Source: Solicoccozyma terricola | Taxonomy: Eukaryota; Basidiomycota; Tremellomycetes; Filobasidiales; Piskurozymaceae | Assembly: GCA_001600875.1 (NCBI GenBank) | Contig: BCLD01000010.1 | Span: 209,950 to 273,949, forward strand | Length of the DNA: 64,000 nt | Reading direction: 5' to 3' | Shown here: positions 35,715-47,902 of the stretch, piece by piece | How positions within the stretch are numbered: position 1 is the first letter of the stretch | How the letters are laid out: every line of letters starts with the position of its first letter | Position numbers and translations under genes: made by a program | The notes under the pieces: model-generated | Told to the model about the DNA's origin: nothing | Database searches by the model: none | The model's input: only the letters and a program-made list of their open reading frames with translations

Positions 35715-38029
35715 GGAAATCGCATCTTATTATCAAAGCTCAATGTCGGTCTTTGCACCTTGAGCATGACGTATTGCCACCACCCCCCACCAACTGCCAT
35801 TTCGACATCTCCGACGTGGATTACGGTGATGTTGGGGACCGTGGAGGAGATGAGGATGGGGTGGAAAGGGAAATGCTCAAGTCACCGATGAAAGACGCTT
35901 CCCCCCGTTAGAGGTTTTCAATGCGATGAGTGCGATGAGTGGCGGTCCATCAGAACGGGGGGTTCCTCCTCGGATTACCGGAACCGGAAACCGTTGGACA
36001 GGGAAATGATTATCACGAAACCAGACGAAGAATGTATGAAATTTTCTATACGTACTCCTTAGATGGGGTGGAGTAAAAGATGGGGATTCTTTTTGTTCAA
36101 TCGCTCTTAAATGAAGTTTATACATTTGTTAATTGAACTGGGACATGTTCATTTTCCTATCCGCATGTGAGGGAAAGCCCTACATGGGATAAACCCGAAT
36201 AATGTCGCCGTTTGCAACAATACCTGGTCCAGCTCACGCGCAGTGAGAAAGCCCCGTCATCGGTTCCGGACCTCCCCCACTGTACGCTCCCATCATCACT
36301 CCATTCAACCCTCCTCGCACCATGACTCGTACATGACCCACCAAGTCATCTTTGTAAAGACAATTTCCAGGGTATCGGTGTTCCGATCAGGGTATATATA
36401 AGGGACGGGGAAAGGGACGGGATTCAATTCAAGTCCATAATCCTAGCTCAAATGTCATTTTTGTCATTTTGGCCCGATCTACCAATCATGTATATTCTAG
36501 TGTAGATAAGTAGGTAGGTCAGAACCCCTGGACCCAACCCCGGCCGCTCTCGTTGCCTTTCCTCACCTCCCGCCACCCACCCACCACTCCCCAAAGCGCA
36601 CCGCCACACCGCGTCGGCTCGGTAGCGCGCCACTTTCCCTCGGATCCGGGGAACACATGGATTTCTCTCGAGTCAAACGTAGTCTGGGCCGGGAATGTGG
36701 ACACCATGTGGTGGACGAGGTTGTGGGTTGGGACTAGTGTTTGGCCGGATGCGGGATGCGAAAGGGGTGGTGTGTGTGGGGTGAGGGGAGGGCAAGCGAG
36801 CGAGCGATAGTCACGCGTTTTGAACAATTGAGACCTTGTAATGCAAAAGGAGGGAGTGTGTTCTTGCTATGGGTGTGTTGGGAGTCTTGAATATTCAATA
36901 CAATTATTGTGCAATATCCCCTCCGTTTCCAATCCCCTTATTCGGAGCTTTATCCATCTCTTCTGAAGGAGGAGAGGTATTGCTTTCGGATCTCTTGGAA
37001 TAACCTTCTACCCTCTTACAAGGAACAAAGAAGGGTTTCAATTTTCAATTCCCCGGTCATCTATCCAAGCTCGCCGCACCAAGTGAACAAAATCAACAAC
37101 CGCTAGCGAACACGCCCATTCGCGCCAACTCCACACCGCTACTTCCTACAAGGACAAAGACTAGGTCGACTTAAAACGAAGGAGTGCCCTTTGCTGAACA
37201 CCACTCCTACGTTTACGTCACCCCCCAACCCCCCACCCCGACCACCAAACAAAGAGGAATACCCTCTTCGCAATTCCACATCAAGGACATCCACTATCAA
37301 TTGATCTTGGTTGGCCACCACCGCCTACATTAGTAGACAAGTCCCCTATTCTGAATAACAACAACACATCTAAGAACAACAACAAGGAAATTACTAGCGA
37401 GAATGTCGTCTGTGGTATTCGTCAAAGTACGATTTGGGATGGTCTGTGTGGAGAGGCAGAGAGAGAGGGAGAGGGAGGGGGAGCGGGAGCGGGAGGGGGA
37501 GGAGGAGACGGGGGAGATGGAGCGCGGGATTGGAGTGGTGTTGTGAGGTGAGTTTCGGCAAGAGGAGCTTGAATCTACCTCCGGGGGTGGCTGTGCCGCG
37601 GGGGCGTGGGAGCGCGGGAGCGCGGGAGGGCAGGAGGGCCGCGGGCGGGAGCCGGTCGGTGCGCTCGCTTGGGTAGCCGATGTGGCTTTTGTGGCTTTTG
37701 TGTGCCGTTCGGCTGCGCTTTTCTTTGGAAAACGGTTAAGCGCATCTCGTTGGTGGCGAGTTTTGAATCCCCCCCTCCCCCCCCGGTCCCCCCTCCCCTC
37801 TTCTCTGTTTTTCCCCTTTTCCTTCTTTATACCATCATCGCATACCACATCACACCACACATCACATCCATTCATCCATCGTATCCATCATGCGCTGTTG
37901 AATTCCTACCCCCTACTTCCACCCACCATGCGATAACGCAACCCCCCAACAAAGAGATCAGTAGCTTCATTTTACTGATTCTCTTTCCAACCCCCAACCC
38001 CCCTTTCCCTTAAAATGTCGTCCATATAG
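35715..38029. other. Long intergenic region and bZIP leader
   Basis: About 2.3 kb with no supported protein-coding gene. It has pyrimidine runs, a GGGAGCGC repeat near 37600-37630, and three very short ATG-starting frames just before the bZIP coding frame. A long leader or non-coding transcript would be unsurprising. Confidence 0.5.
37890..38029 (+). promoter_or_regulatory. Three short upstream ORFs before the bZIP frame
   Basis: ATG CGC TGT TGA at 37890-37901, ATG CGA TAA at 37928-37936 (context CCACCATGC) and ATG TCG TCC ATA TAG at 38015-38029. The last one ends directly before the open bZIP frame. Several minimal upstream ORFs in the leader is the arrangement of GCN4/ATF4-type translational control. 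Confidence 0.45.
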
Positions 38030-40029
38030 AACGTCCTCTCACTCAAACACCAACTCCGACCTTGACCTCGACTTCAACTTTCACTCCAACTCCATCTCTA
38101 TCAATCCTTCTTCATTCCATCATGAACTAATCACTCAACCCCCCACTACACAATTTCAATCCCTTCCTTCTTCTTCTTCTTCTTCTTCTTCTTACAACAC
38201 TTCATATCCGATTCTTCGAAATCAACAAAACAACCAACATGGTTTCCCTACTACCCAAACAAATCAACCGTCTCGACAACAACAACCAAAACAACCAAAA
38301 CAACAATCAACTATACAAAACGTATCAGGAATTCCATCAAGATTACCACCACCACCGTGTTTACGAAGAAGTAGATACATCGAAACGGTATCAGGAACAG
38401 AACAACAAGAACAAGAACAAGTGTCGAAACTCGATTCGATTCCAAGATCAAACCAAACCAAACGAGACAAACAAGACAATCAACCGCAAGTCAATCCGAA
38501 TAACCTCCAACTACCGATCCCACAACATCATCTCATCAAAGCAATGTCGGAATTCACTCGATTGCTTTCAGAGATGTCGTCTAGGCGGAGTTCGTCGGAT
38601 GAGGTTATGGGAGGAGAGGAAGTCAAGTTGACTATGAAAGGAGATGGCGATGGTGAGTGTTTTCTTCCAAAGTCGGAAATTCCCTTTGGGGGCGGGTTTT
38701 CCCTTTTCTTTTTTTTCCCACGAGCTGATGGAATCAATCACGTCCGACGGGAATAAATCAGATTATTCCAAGTACTTGGATTTCAATTTCTCAGATCCTT
38801 CTTCATTCGGTCTTCCACTTTCCAATACCACCTCCACATTCCCTGATTTCCCAACAACCGATAACCTCCCATTCTCTCATCCCGATTCAGCACTTACTTC
38901 CCTTCTATCATCGTTTGATGTTCCAACTACCGATCGAACCAATTTGGTATCCGATTTTTCAAGTCCAGATGTTGGAGAATATCAACTTGGTGATGATGAG
39001 ATGTTGTTTCCTTTGATGGATTTTTCAACAACAACAACTACCACCGCCACCACCTCTACTACTACTCAAAAGTGGGGTACTCACACTCAACAACCTCGAA
39101 TCAACACACCAATGTTTGGTAACGAATCAGCATTCGATGATGTCAATTTCTCAATGTTGGATGAACATGGTGTTTTCGGACTTCCTCTGTTCGGTGGGAT
39201 TCCGAATGCGTCCACCACCACGTCGTCGTCGGCGGTTACCGGTGGCGGTGGTCAACAACAACAACAACATTCTCCACGACTTCAAAACTCGGATTCATCT
39301 GGCGGTTCAAGTGAAGATGGGATTCTTACTACGACTCAGATGGAACAACTCATCGCTGCTGCTGATGGGTTGACTCAATCTGATGTCGGTAGGGATATCA
39401 ACATTCAACGTGTCAATACCCCCGTGTTGAATCATCAGCATGCTTTGACTGCGTCTCCAGCCGAGGTATTCGCAAAGATGTCGTCAACGCCTGTGATGGA
39501 TGTTCATGATTCATTCGAATCGCGAGCTCCGATGACGATTGATAGTACTTGCTCGCCTTCCCTCGGAACTGTTCCAATGCCAACTTCAACTGGTCCCGTT
39601 CGATCAACCTCTGGAGGATCGGTTTCGAGAAAGCGAAAATCATCATCGAAACCTTACGAACCTACAGGTACACGATCATCTCGTCCCCTTCTTGATCCTA
39701 CTGCACCTACTCAAACGAAAACTTACCTCGCACCTGGTTCAACAACTCGAAAGCTTATCCCCGTCGGGTTTCAAAAGAGGTTGAAGTTGGATTCATCTAC
39801 TCCGATTGACGCTTCTGTCGTTGGATCAGAGGTTTTGGATGAGATTGATGAGAAGAGGAGGAAGAATTGTTTGGCTGCGAGGGAGAGTAGGAAGAGGAAG
39901 ATGGATTATTTGAATGGGTTGAAGGGGAGGATTGGGGAATGGGAAGAGTGGGCGAGGAATGTGGAGAGTTTGCTTGGGGACAAGTTTCAATTGCCTCCTA
40001 TGCCGGACTTCCACGAGATCGAGGAGTGA
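38030..40029 (+). CDS. bZIP transcription factor, 5' end uncertain
   Basis: Exons 38030-38652 and 38762-40029 join in phase (GAT G | AT TAT). The basic region near the C-terminus reads EKRRKNCLAARESRKRKM, with the N-x7-R spacing of bZIP proteins, followed by a short zipper (YLNGLKGRIGEWEEWARNVESLL) and an end at FHEIEE. Upstream are a Gln/Asn-rich stretch, Ser/Thr-rich activation-like segments and SRKRKSSSKP, a possible nuclear signal. The frame is open back to 38030 without an ATG before 38544, so the true start is either that Met or in an upstream exon joined at the TAG acceptor before 38030. The last intron, 38653-38761, separates the two exons. With its short upstream ORFs it may be the window's Gcn4-like regulator, but the basic region does not prove that. 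Confidence 0.8.
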
Positions 40030-40801
40030 AATTTGCCGATCACGTCCTTTTGGGTTTTGGTTCTTCGACGACGGATCAAACACCCGGTCTTTCCTTTTTT
40101 AAAATCAGCGTGGTCAACTAGCGCTATGTCTTGTCTCTCTCTCTCTCATGGTTCTTTGGTTTGGACAATGGATTCGGTATCGCAGGAAAAAAAAACAATT
40201 AAAACAACTCAAAAAAAAAACGACACTCTCTGGTTCTCTGAACATCGCTCCGGTTCTCATCTTCTCCCGACTCGTGGTCTCTTTTCCAACTTCCTAATTG
40301 TACACCGAGCTCCCCCTTTTCTACACTTCCACCTACCACGCCTCGCTCGGGAGGCTCCACCGACGTTTTGGAAAACAAAACGTCCGGCTTTTCTTCCTTT
40401 CATTCTCTCTTTTCCTTTTCTTTCTTTTTCTCCCTCTAGTATGCTATTTTCGAAACTGGGTTTTTCTCGTCTCCCGCTGTGAAACGTCTAGAGATGGGTC
40501 TCGCGATGATATCCTGCTTTAATTTGTAGGATCTTTTGTACGGACTTGTTCTTTTGGTTGTTTTTAATGATTGATGGGGTTTCCCTCGCCACCTTTGCCA
40601 CTTTGCCACTGTGATGACGTGATCGCGGGGTGGTTGCGAATGATGATTGAAAGCAACAGGCAGAACAGACAGCAAGGGACAAATGCATCGTGAACAGGTA
40701 TAGACTGCACTTCATCGACTGGCAGAGTATTCCAGTGGGAACTGGACAACCCCGCACACCCCGCTCGGAACACCATAGACAACCGCCCCCGGATCCACAC
40801 C
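40030..40801. other. Intergenic region
   Basis: 772 bp between the bZIP stop and the cystinosin start, both on the plus strand. It is T/C-rich near 40380-40440 and must hold the bZIP 3' UTR and the cystinosin promoter. No gene is seen. Confidence 0.6.
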
Positions 40802-41891
40802 ATGAACGGTTGGCAAATCATCGTAGACGCTCTCGGTGTCATATACTTCACTGCATGGTCCATATCCTTCTATCCTCAAGTCTTGTTAAATTATCGACGC
40901 AAGAGGTACGGGTTCACTTTTCCTCCCATTTCACTTCCTACTTCTCAGACAACTAACCAATCTTTACGCTCATCATCAGCACCACCGGACTTTCACCGTC
41001 TTTCTCCCTCCTTAACCCACTCGGATTCCTCTCATACACAACATACACCCTCGCTCTCTCTTTCAACCCTCTCATTCGCTCACAATATGCAAATCGTCAC
41101 AATGGTCATACACCAGAAGTAGAACCGTCAGATATCGCATTCGCTATTCATGCACTCGTTTTGAGCCTTGTGAATTTAGGTCAAGTTGGGTGGTATAATC
41201 GACGGAATAGGAGAGAGGAAGGGGAAAGACAGAGGTTGTTGGAAGATGGTGGGTTGACGAAGAGAAAGGTGGAGAGGAAGGATAGAATAGCGAGTTGGAC
41301 GTGGGTTTCAATCGGTGTGATGGTGTTGGGAACGTTATTGGGAGGGTTTTTGGTGAAGGAGAAGAAATTGGAAGAGTTGGATTTGATGTATTGGATCAGT
41401 TATATCAAGTTGTATATTACGTGAGTGAGCGGCTGTGTTGGGAAAGTCGAGGAAGCAGGTGGGGGTTTGTTTTTTGGGGGGCAGGACACTGATCTTGAAT
41501 CCAAACTCCTGTCATATTAGTATTGCGAAATACATTCCTCAATTGTGGATGAACTTTCATCGCAAGACTACTTTAGGATTCAGCATTCACGTTATTCTCC
41601 TAGTACGTCCTCTTCCTTTTTCCCCCGTTTTCATCATTGGCTAATTCCCATTCCATTCAAAATCACAACTAGGACTTGACCGGTTCAACAACCTCTCTAC
41701 TCCAACTAATAATCGCATCGATATTCATATCACATGATCCGAGCGGTATCATTGCGAATCCTGTAAAGTTGGGATTGAGTTTGGTCACAATCCTGATGGA
41801 CGGAGTGTTTGTATGGCAGAGATATGGACTTTATGGAGTACCAGTGGAGGCGGTTGAGTCGATAGATGAAGGGGAAGATGCGCAGAGGTAG
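40802..41891 (+). CDS. ERS1: Cystinosin homologue (lysosomal/vacuolar cystine transporter)
   Basis: Four exons, 40802-40905, 40980-41420, 41521-41602 and 41673-41891, give 281 residues. Two PQ-loop motifs are visible: SFYPQVLLNYRRKRTTGLS and YIPQLWMNFHRKTTLGFS, each in a predicted multi-helix context, with further helices around FLSYTTYTLAL, WVSIGVMVLGTLLGGFL and GSTTSLLQLIIAS. This is the cystinosin layout (seven helices, two PQ loops, a long middle loop). The protein exports cystine from the vacuole or endosome with protons. The first intron splits the first PQ motif right after RRK, and phases close at all three junctions. It ends 89 bp from the convergent ORC6-like gene. Confidence 0.92.
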
Positions 41892-41980
41892 ATGATTTTG
41901 TTGTAAGGATTTGGGGATAGCGACGTACTCTGTTCTGTGCCTAGATGAACATCTCTTTTCAATTGGATAATATTTTATAT

Positions 41981-43764
41981 CTACACCTTCATCCCATCTA
42001 CCCAAACCTTGACAGCAATCCCTCTCATCTCCGCCCTACCCAACCATCGCCTCTCTTCCATCGCCTTTGCATCGATTTCAGCTTTTTCCACGGCTTCTTG
42101 CGCAGCTCTTGTTGCTTGTAGAGCTGAGAGTTGTTTTTTCATCGATGGTAGAAGTCGACGACGGCGGGAAGGTGGAGTTGAGGAGATGGTGTTGGCAAGG
42201 TCGGCGTTGGCGTCGGCGTCGGTGATGGTGTTGCCGGTGGCGGTAGCGGTAGTAGGCCCGGTAGTACTCGGAAGGTCCAGTATCGAAGGGAAAATATCAA
42301 GATACTGGCGGTCCCGGAATGAAAATCACGGAAATCAGGACCGAAAAGAAACCCCCCACCTTAACGATGTCATCTCCAAATCCAACACTCACACGATCCA
42401 CTCTCTCCTCCCAGCCGACAAACTTATCAGTCATCCGACCTACATCGATCTCCTCATTTAATCCCTCCCACATCTCTCTCTCACCCTCTACTCTTCTCCC
42501 TCCCATCCCAAAACCAACTGAAAACATCGTATCCCACGCAATCTCCCCTCCTTGATCGTTATTCATTCTTCCAACCTCGTCAATTTCATTTACCCGCGTT
42601 CTTGAACGTCGAACTCCATTCATTCTTTCATAACGACGTTGATTCGCTCGATATTCATGTTTAACATCTTCATCTTCATCACAATCGTCTCGCTCCATGA
42701 TGTCTTCTTCAAGAGGTAGTGGTGGTGGAGGTGGTGGACACATTTTTCGAAATACCACTCCGTCTTCTACACGTTGAGGAGGTTCATAGATCCCTCCTCC
42801 AATAACGTCGATCAATGCGATTCGGGGATGTGGGATAGGTATGTATGGTGAGATTGAAAGATCGGATGTTTTGGGTATACGACGACGTGTCCGAGATCTC
42901 TTGATTGAGGGATGCGATTGCGAATCGATAGTTTCAGATGATGAAGCGAATGGGAAAGATTGTAATGTTGGAGAATGCGGTATTTGGTTGTTAATCGATT
43001 GATGACCTCGAATTGATGGTAATTCCGGAATAAAATCGACCGTTCGATTCTTCGTTGGAGTTTTATTCAATTCATCTCTTTCTTCTAATTCAGCACGAGA
43101 GGTTGATGTTGTTGCAGTGGTAACGTGAGGAACAGAAAATGATGATGGACCTGCCACTTGTTCGTCTGTCGATGACGTTGATATTGATACTGGAAGAAGA
43201 TGTGATGATCGCTTAAGACCTGATAAATCCAAACCTCTCTTCCCAGACGGTGGTGTTTTCCCAACCCCTACTTTGCTTGATTCACCACCTCCATATATTC
43301 CTAATCCACTTGGGGGAGTATTTGGAACCCCATCGGTTGGGTATTTCCGTTTGGTCGGTGTCTTCCTCTCTGATGAAGCTAGAAACGCGCGACATTTCGC
43401 GAGACCAGAGGTGAATAATTTAGGTGTTGTTGAGCTGAGTCTCTGTATAGTTTGTAGAGATATCGAGTCTGTCTGATTCAGTCTGGCAGTTCGTCGTATA
43501 GTTAGTATTATATTCCGGTGTTTCTGGGAGGACGAACGAGGAGATATCGTGGATATCAGCGGGGGGCTGCGACGAAGAGACTCACCGTTCACATGCGAGG
43601 ATCACACTGATACCAGGTAGAGCTACGATTTCAGCATTCGAGAGACCGAGGGTGGATGAACTGGAGGATGAGCGGAGAGCTGTGAGGATGTGAATTGCTG
43701 TGGGGATTGCGGGATGTGTGGGGGATGGGAAGAGGGATGTGAGATGTGCTGATGATGCTGCCAT
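41981..43764 (-). CDS. Possible ORC6-like protein (tentative)
   Basis: Three reverse-strand exons, 43586-43764, 42360-43482 and 41981-42304, close in phase to 541 residues. The N-terminus has a helical region HPAIPTAIHILTAL, then ISVILACERLNQTDSIS and IQRLSSTTPKLFTSGLAKCR. That pattern resembles the cyclin-like fold of ORC6, but I am not certain. Next come several CDK-type sites (TPTKRK, TPPSGKR, TPTKNR), a basic RSRTRRRIPK stretch, a Pro run, an acidic region, and a C-terminal coiled coil around LSALQATRAAQEAVEKAE. CDK sites near basic patches are common in replication-origin proteins. It could equally be an unrelated nuclear protein. It is divergent from ABD1. Confidence 0.65.
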
Positions 43765-44203
43765 GGTGGTGGTGGTTGTGGACGCTGTATGGATGTATGG
43801 GGGGTGCATGGTGCATGGTGGTGTTAACGCTGTGTATGATTCGTGGTGTCCACCGTGTGAAAATATGATTTCTGTTATTTTTTGTTTATTCACTCGGTGG
43901 CCAACAACACAACAGCATTCCAGCATGCCAGGTAGTCCAGCTAAGTCCAGGCATTCCAACATTCACCAGTCACCAGTCACTCGTCTCTCCTCGTTCAAAG
44001 AATGCATCGCATCGATCCACCGCACAAATACAGAGTCCTCTTGCAACCACAATCCAATCGATGAATAATGCGTCCAACACGTTGATCTTCTGATCATTCA
44101 TCCCGTCCATACCATCCTTTCTCTCCGTGTGTCGCAGCAACACAACAACACAACACAACACAACACAACACAACACAACACAACACAACACAACACAACA
44201 ATC
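43765..44203. promoter_or_regulatory. Shared divergent promoter, ORC6-like / ABD1
   Basis: 439 bp between start codons. The ABD1 side ends in a tandem CAACA repeat (about 44151-44200) that touches the start codon region. No TATA box was identified. Confidence 0.5.
44151..44200 (+). repeat. CAACA pentanucleotide microsatellite in the ABD1 leader
   Basis: Ten consecutive CAACA units directly upstream of the ATG at 44204, preceded by a few imperfect units from about 44138. The repeat has no G or T, so as RNA it would be unstructured. Confidence 0.9.
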
Positions 44204-47200
44204 ATGGCCTACGATCCAATTCGCGATCGTATGACACCAACCTCATCGCCTTACAATTCAACCGCGTCCCTCCCAACTCACAACGATGTCAATCCGAATC
44301 ATCATCAAACTCCACAACATCATCGCCCTTCTTCTTCTGGATATAACGGGATGGGGTTTTCAACTCCAATAGGGAATGGACAATCATCAACTGTTCCACA
44401 TACTCATCATGGTGGTGTTGGTGTTGGTATAGGACAATCTTATATTTCTCCGAATATCAACACTACAACTCCACACAACGATTCTCGTCCAATCGATCGA
44501 TCATACTTTTCCCTTCCAATAAGAGATCATCATTCATCCCTCTCCGCACCAACATCAAATCGTAATGGATCCCTCTCTCCGATTCCACCTAATGGATATG
44601 GCAACGGACGCGAAATTCCATCTTTAGCTTATCCACCTGCATTCTCACATCATACGAATTTCGGCTCAGTGGAAATGTCAAGGAATATATCATCAGGTTC
44701 GGGAGGTGGGAAACGATCAATGTCAAGTGGTTCAAATGGGTCTGGATTCACTATTGGTGGTGGGGAGCGAGGGAATGGGAATGGACATGGTCCAGGTGGT
44801 CCAGGTTTTCGATCGATTCTTAACGATCAACAACCACAACCACCTTTACGACATCCAGACTCCCGTCGATCTTCATTCGGTATAATGGCTATATCACCTC
44901 TCTCCGGTCCATCTGCTTTACCTGGACAAGGAGGGAAATACACACACGAAGAAAGAAGATCAATTACGCCTTTGGGATTTAGAGATTCGGAAACAACACC
45001 TCCTATTGGATTGAATCAACTAGCTACTCCTTCTAGGAATAATTCAATCTCGTTGTCGATGTTGTTGAATGATGATGTTGGTTCTATCAATGAAGGGAAG
45101 CGGTCTTCTTTTGGTGGAAGACCAACCAGTTCATCTTCATCTTCACTTGGAGGGGTGGGATCTGATCTGGTAGTTCAACAAGTAGGAGGATTGGATAGTC
45201 TGGCTGATGCTGCTTTGGCATTAGAAACTCCTAAATCGAATGGAAATCAAATTGATCACTCGGTAATCAATCGAATTCAAAAACGAGCGAGATCAAGAAG
45301 TAATTCACCGAGATTCGGTAATGATGTTTCGAATCCAAATGAAAGAGAAGTTGCTATGATGTCACCGACGACGACTATCGATACTCCAACTGCATCAACG
45401 GATGATATGGAACCACAACGACCTTTATCATCATCTGCTACGACGACGACGACGACGACGACACTTCGACGTGGTTCATTTCAATTACCCACGTCAATAC
45501 CAGGAGCAGGAGCAGTCGTCGTTGATCCAGCTGCTTTAGAAAAATGGGAAAAGGCAAAAGCAAAGAAGAGGGGTGTTGGGAAACAGAGAAGAGAGTCTGT
45601 AGTCTCACCACAACCACAAGGAGAAGGAGTTTCAAAACCCGTCGTCGTTGAGAGGACCCCCAAAGTGAGGAAGAAATCCACCACGACGGTGGTAACGCAA
45701 CAGATGGACGAGAAGCAGCCAAAGGATATCGATTTGACGTTTTCACCGGAGACATCCACGATGGATCTTGGTAATGTCATGTCACCTTCCGAAGAACCTC
45801 CGCCGCGAAAGAAAGCTAGGAAGGAGTCGTTCGCCTCGAGTACACCGTCGAGAAGGGAATCATTGACCAAGGAGAGTACGACTTTTCCCTCGGAGGAAAT
45901 GCAGAATGCCAGCAAAGAAGAGGAAGGAAGATGGTCGCCATCCGCACCGTCTACTTCTTTGATCGCTACGGACAACGCTGTGAAGCAAGTGCGAGCAAAA
46001 CCTTCTCGAAAAGTGTCCGGAACAACAATTGCAGTTCAACACCGATCGAATGAGGCAGTGTCACCCACCGCTGTCGCGACTCATGTTCAGGTTTCATCAG
46101 ACGCATTCGTAGTTCCGCATGTTCCAGGCGAAAGAAAGGCCAGCAACCCTTCAACATCAATACCACCACTTCCTACCTCCCGAATACCGTACAACCCAAC
46201 ACATAGAGTATCCAGACCGTTCCACATGCTCAAACCGATCTCACCGGACGAAATTGCGTGGCTACGACAGCATAGGCGAAATCCATTGGCTCGCGTAACA
46301 TCATCCACCATGGCGAATCGGAATGGTGGAAAAGAGTCCACGAGTTCAGCGTCGCACGATCGAGTTCCCAGCGGAGATGCAGGGATTAGCAAGAGGAGAC
46401 GAGATTCGGATGTCTCTCCAACTGGAGGAAGCGGTGGATTTGCGGACCCTGGAAGTGCTGTCAAACGTGCGCGGGACGAAGAAGGAGACGGTCGAGTGAT
46501 TGGCAACCAATATGAAAACCATCACGTCGCCGCACACTGTGAGTCGCTGAATTCCTGTATATATGTCCTCGTTCTAACGTCTCGTTCCATCTCTCAGACA
46601 ACTCGCGCAAGGATCTTGGCAAAAACGCTCGCGAGCACTCTGCCATCTTCGGTCTTCGTAAATTCAACAACTGGGTCAAGTCGGTACTCATACATCGGTT
46701 TGCATGCTGTCGACCGGACTCGGAAGGTCGAGACCAGAGAGGACGGCCCCGGCCTGGTCGTGTCTTGGACATGGGGTGCGGGAAAGGCGGCGATCTGAAG
46801 AAATGGGACAAGGCCTACATTGCGGAGTACATCGGTGTCGGTAAGTGATGATGTTTTGGACGGCGGGGAATGACATGACTGACGCGATATTCGGACAATA
46901 CTAGATATCGCCGCTGGCTCCATCGCGGACGCTAAAGCTCGAGCAGCTAGTGAACGTCTACGTTACAGTGCAAAGTTTTACGTTCTGGACTGCTTCAACG
47001 TGAGGGTTTGGCGCGGTCTTGGTCAAAACGTTTTTGTAATTGACATGGGTTCCTTTCCGCGATTCCAGGAACCCGTCAAGAACGTCCTTTCCGACGACGA
47101 AGTCGCGCCCCTCTTTGACAACGTCTCGATGCAGTTCTGCATACATTACGCGTTTTCGGACGTCGGTCGTGTACGCCTTATGCTCGAGAACGCATCACGG

Positions 47201-47843
47201 TACCTGCGAAAGGGGGGTGTGTTCTTTGGAACGACGTTGTCGGATCACAAGATTATGTGAGCCGGCTTATATTCAGCGCAAGTCACCGAAACCATACGCT
47301 GACATTTTGAACTGTCAATGCAGGCACAAGCTCGCAGAGATTCCGCCCGGCGAGGATCTTGTCATCCAGAACGACTACTACCGCATTGTATTCAATGAAC
47401 GAGAGCACAAGGGACCGTTCGGACATGCATATACCTTCACTCTACTTGATGCTATTGACGAATGCAAGGAATATGTGGTCACATGGAGCGAATTCGAAAG
47501 GTGAGTCGGCCGACAAAACGTTGCAACGATGGGATCGCTCAAGCGCCCGATTATCCAACAGTTTGGCGAGAGAGTATGGTTTTACATGTGTCTACAGAAA
47601 GGACTTTGATGAACTTTTCGAAGAGGAGCATGATATTCCCGAGAGCTACGCATTGGCCGAGAAGATGGGCGTGACAAAGGGCGGAAACATGTTTATGAAT
47701 CCTGGGGAGTGGGATGCAGCTAGTATGTTTCGGCTCCGATACGTCCGTGCTAGCTCAGAAGCTAATCCATCTCTCCTCCCATCGCAGCCATGTACATGGC
47801 GTTCGCATTTGAGCAGACTCGAGAGCCCAAGCGAAGACCTTGA
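44204..47843 (+). CDS. ABD1: mRNA cap guanine-N7 methyltransferase with a very long N-terminal extension
   Basis: Seven exons, 44204-46538, 46598-46840, 46905-46999, 47069-47256, 47324-47500, 47562-47722 and 47788-47843, give 1084 residues. The catalytic part starts near residue 775: YNSRKDLGKNAREHS, FNNWVKSVLI, then VLDMGCGKGGDLKKW (S-adenosylmethionine binding), VDIAAGSI, FYVLDCFNEPV, DNVSMQFCIHYAF and FFGTTLSDHKIMHKL, ending VYRKDFDELFEEE and MFMNPGEWDAATMYMAFAFEQ. It methylates the guanosine cap of nuclear pre-mRNA and is essential in yeast. The first ~775 residues are Ser/Thr/Asn-rich low complexity with basic patches; yeast Abd1 is only about 436 residues. A basic insert (CRPDSEGRDQRGRPRPGR) sits just before VLDMGCGKGG. 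The stop lies 59 bp from the convergent NAA40 stop. Confidence 0.93.
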
Positions 47844-47902
47844 GGGCTATTTTACTTGTAATAAAGTGAAGCCGCAGTTGTATCTTGGGCTTGTGGACCT
47901 AT

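Noticed and set aside
37330..37875. 181-codon minus-strand open frame upstream of the bZIP gene
   Set aside because: It is composed of reverse-translated GC-rich repeats (Arg/Ser/Pro), with no domain and no phase-matched neighbours.
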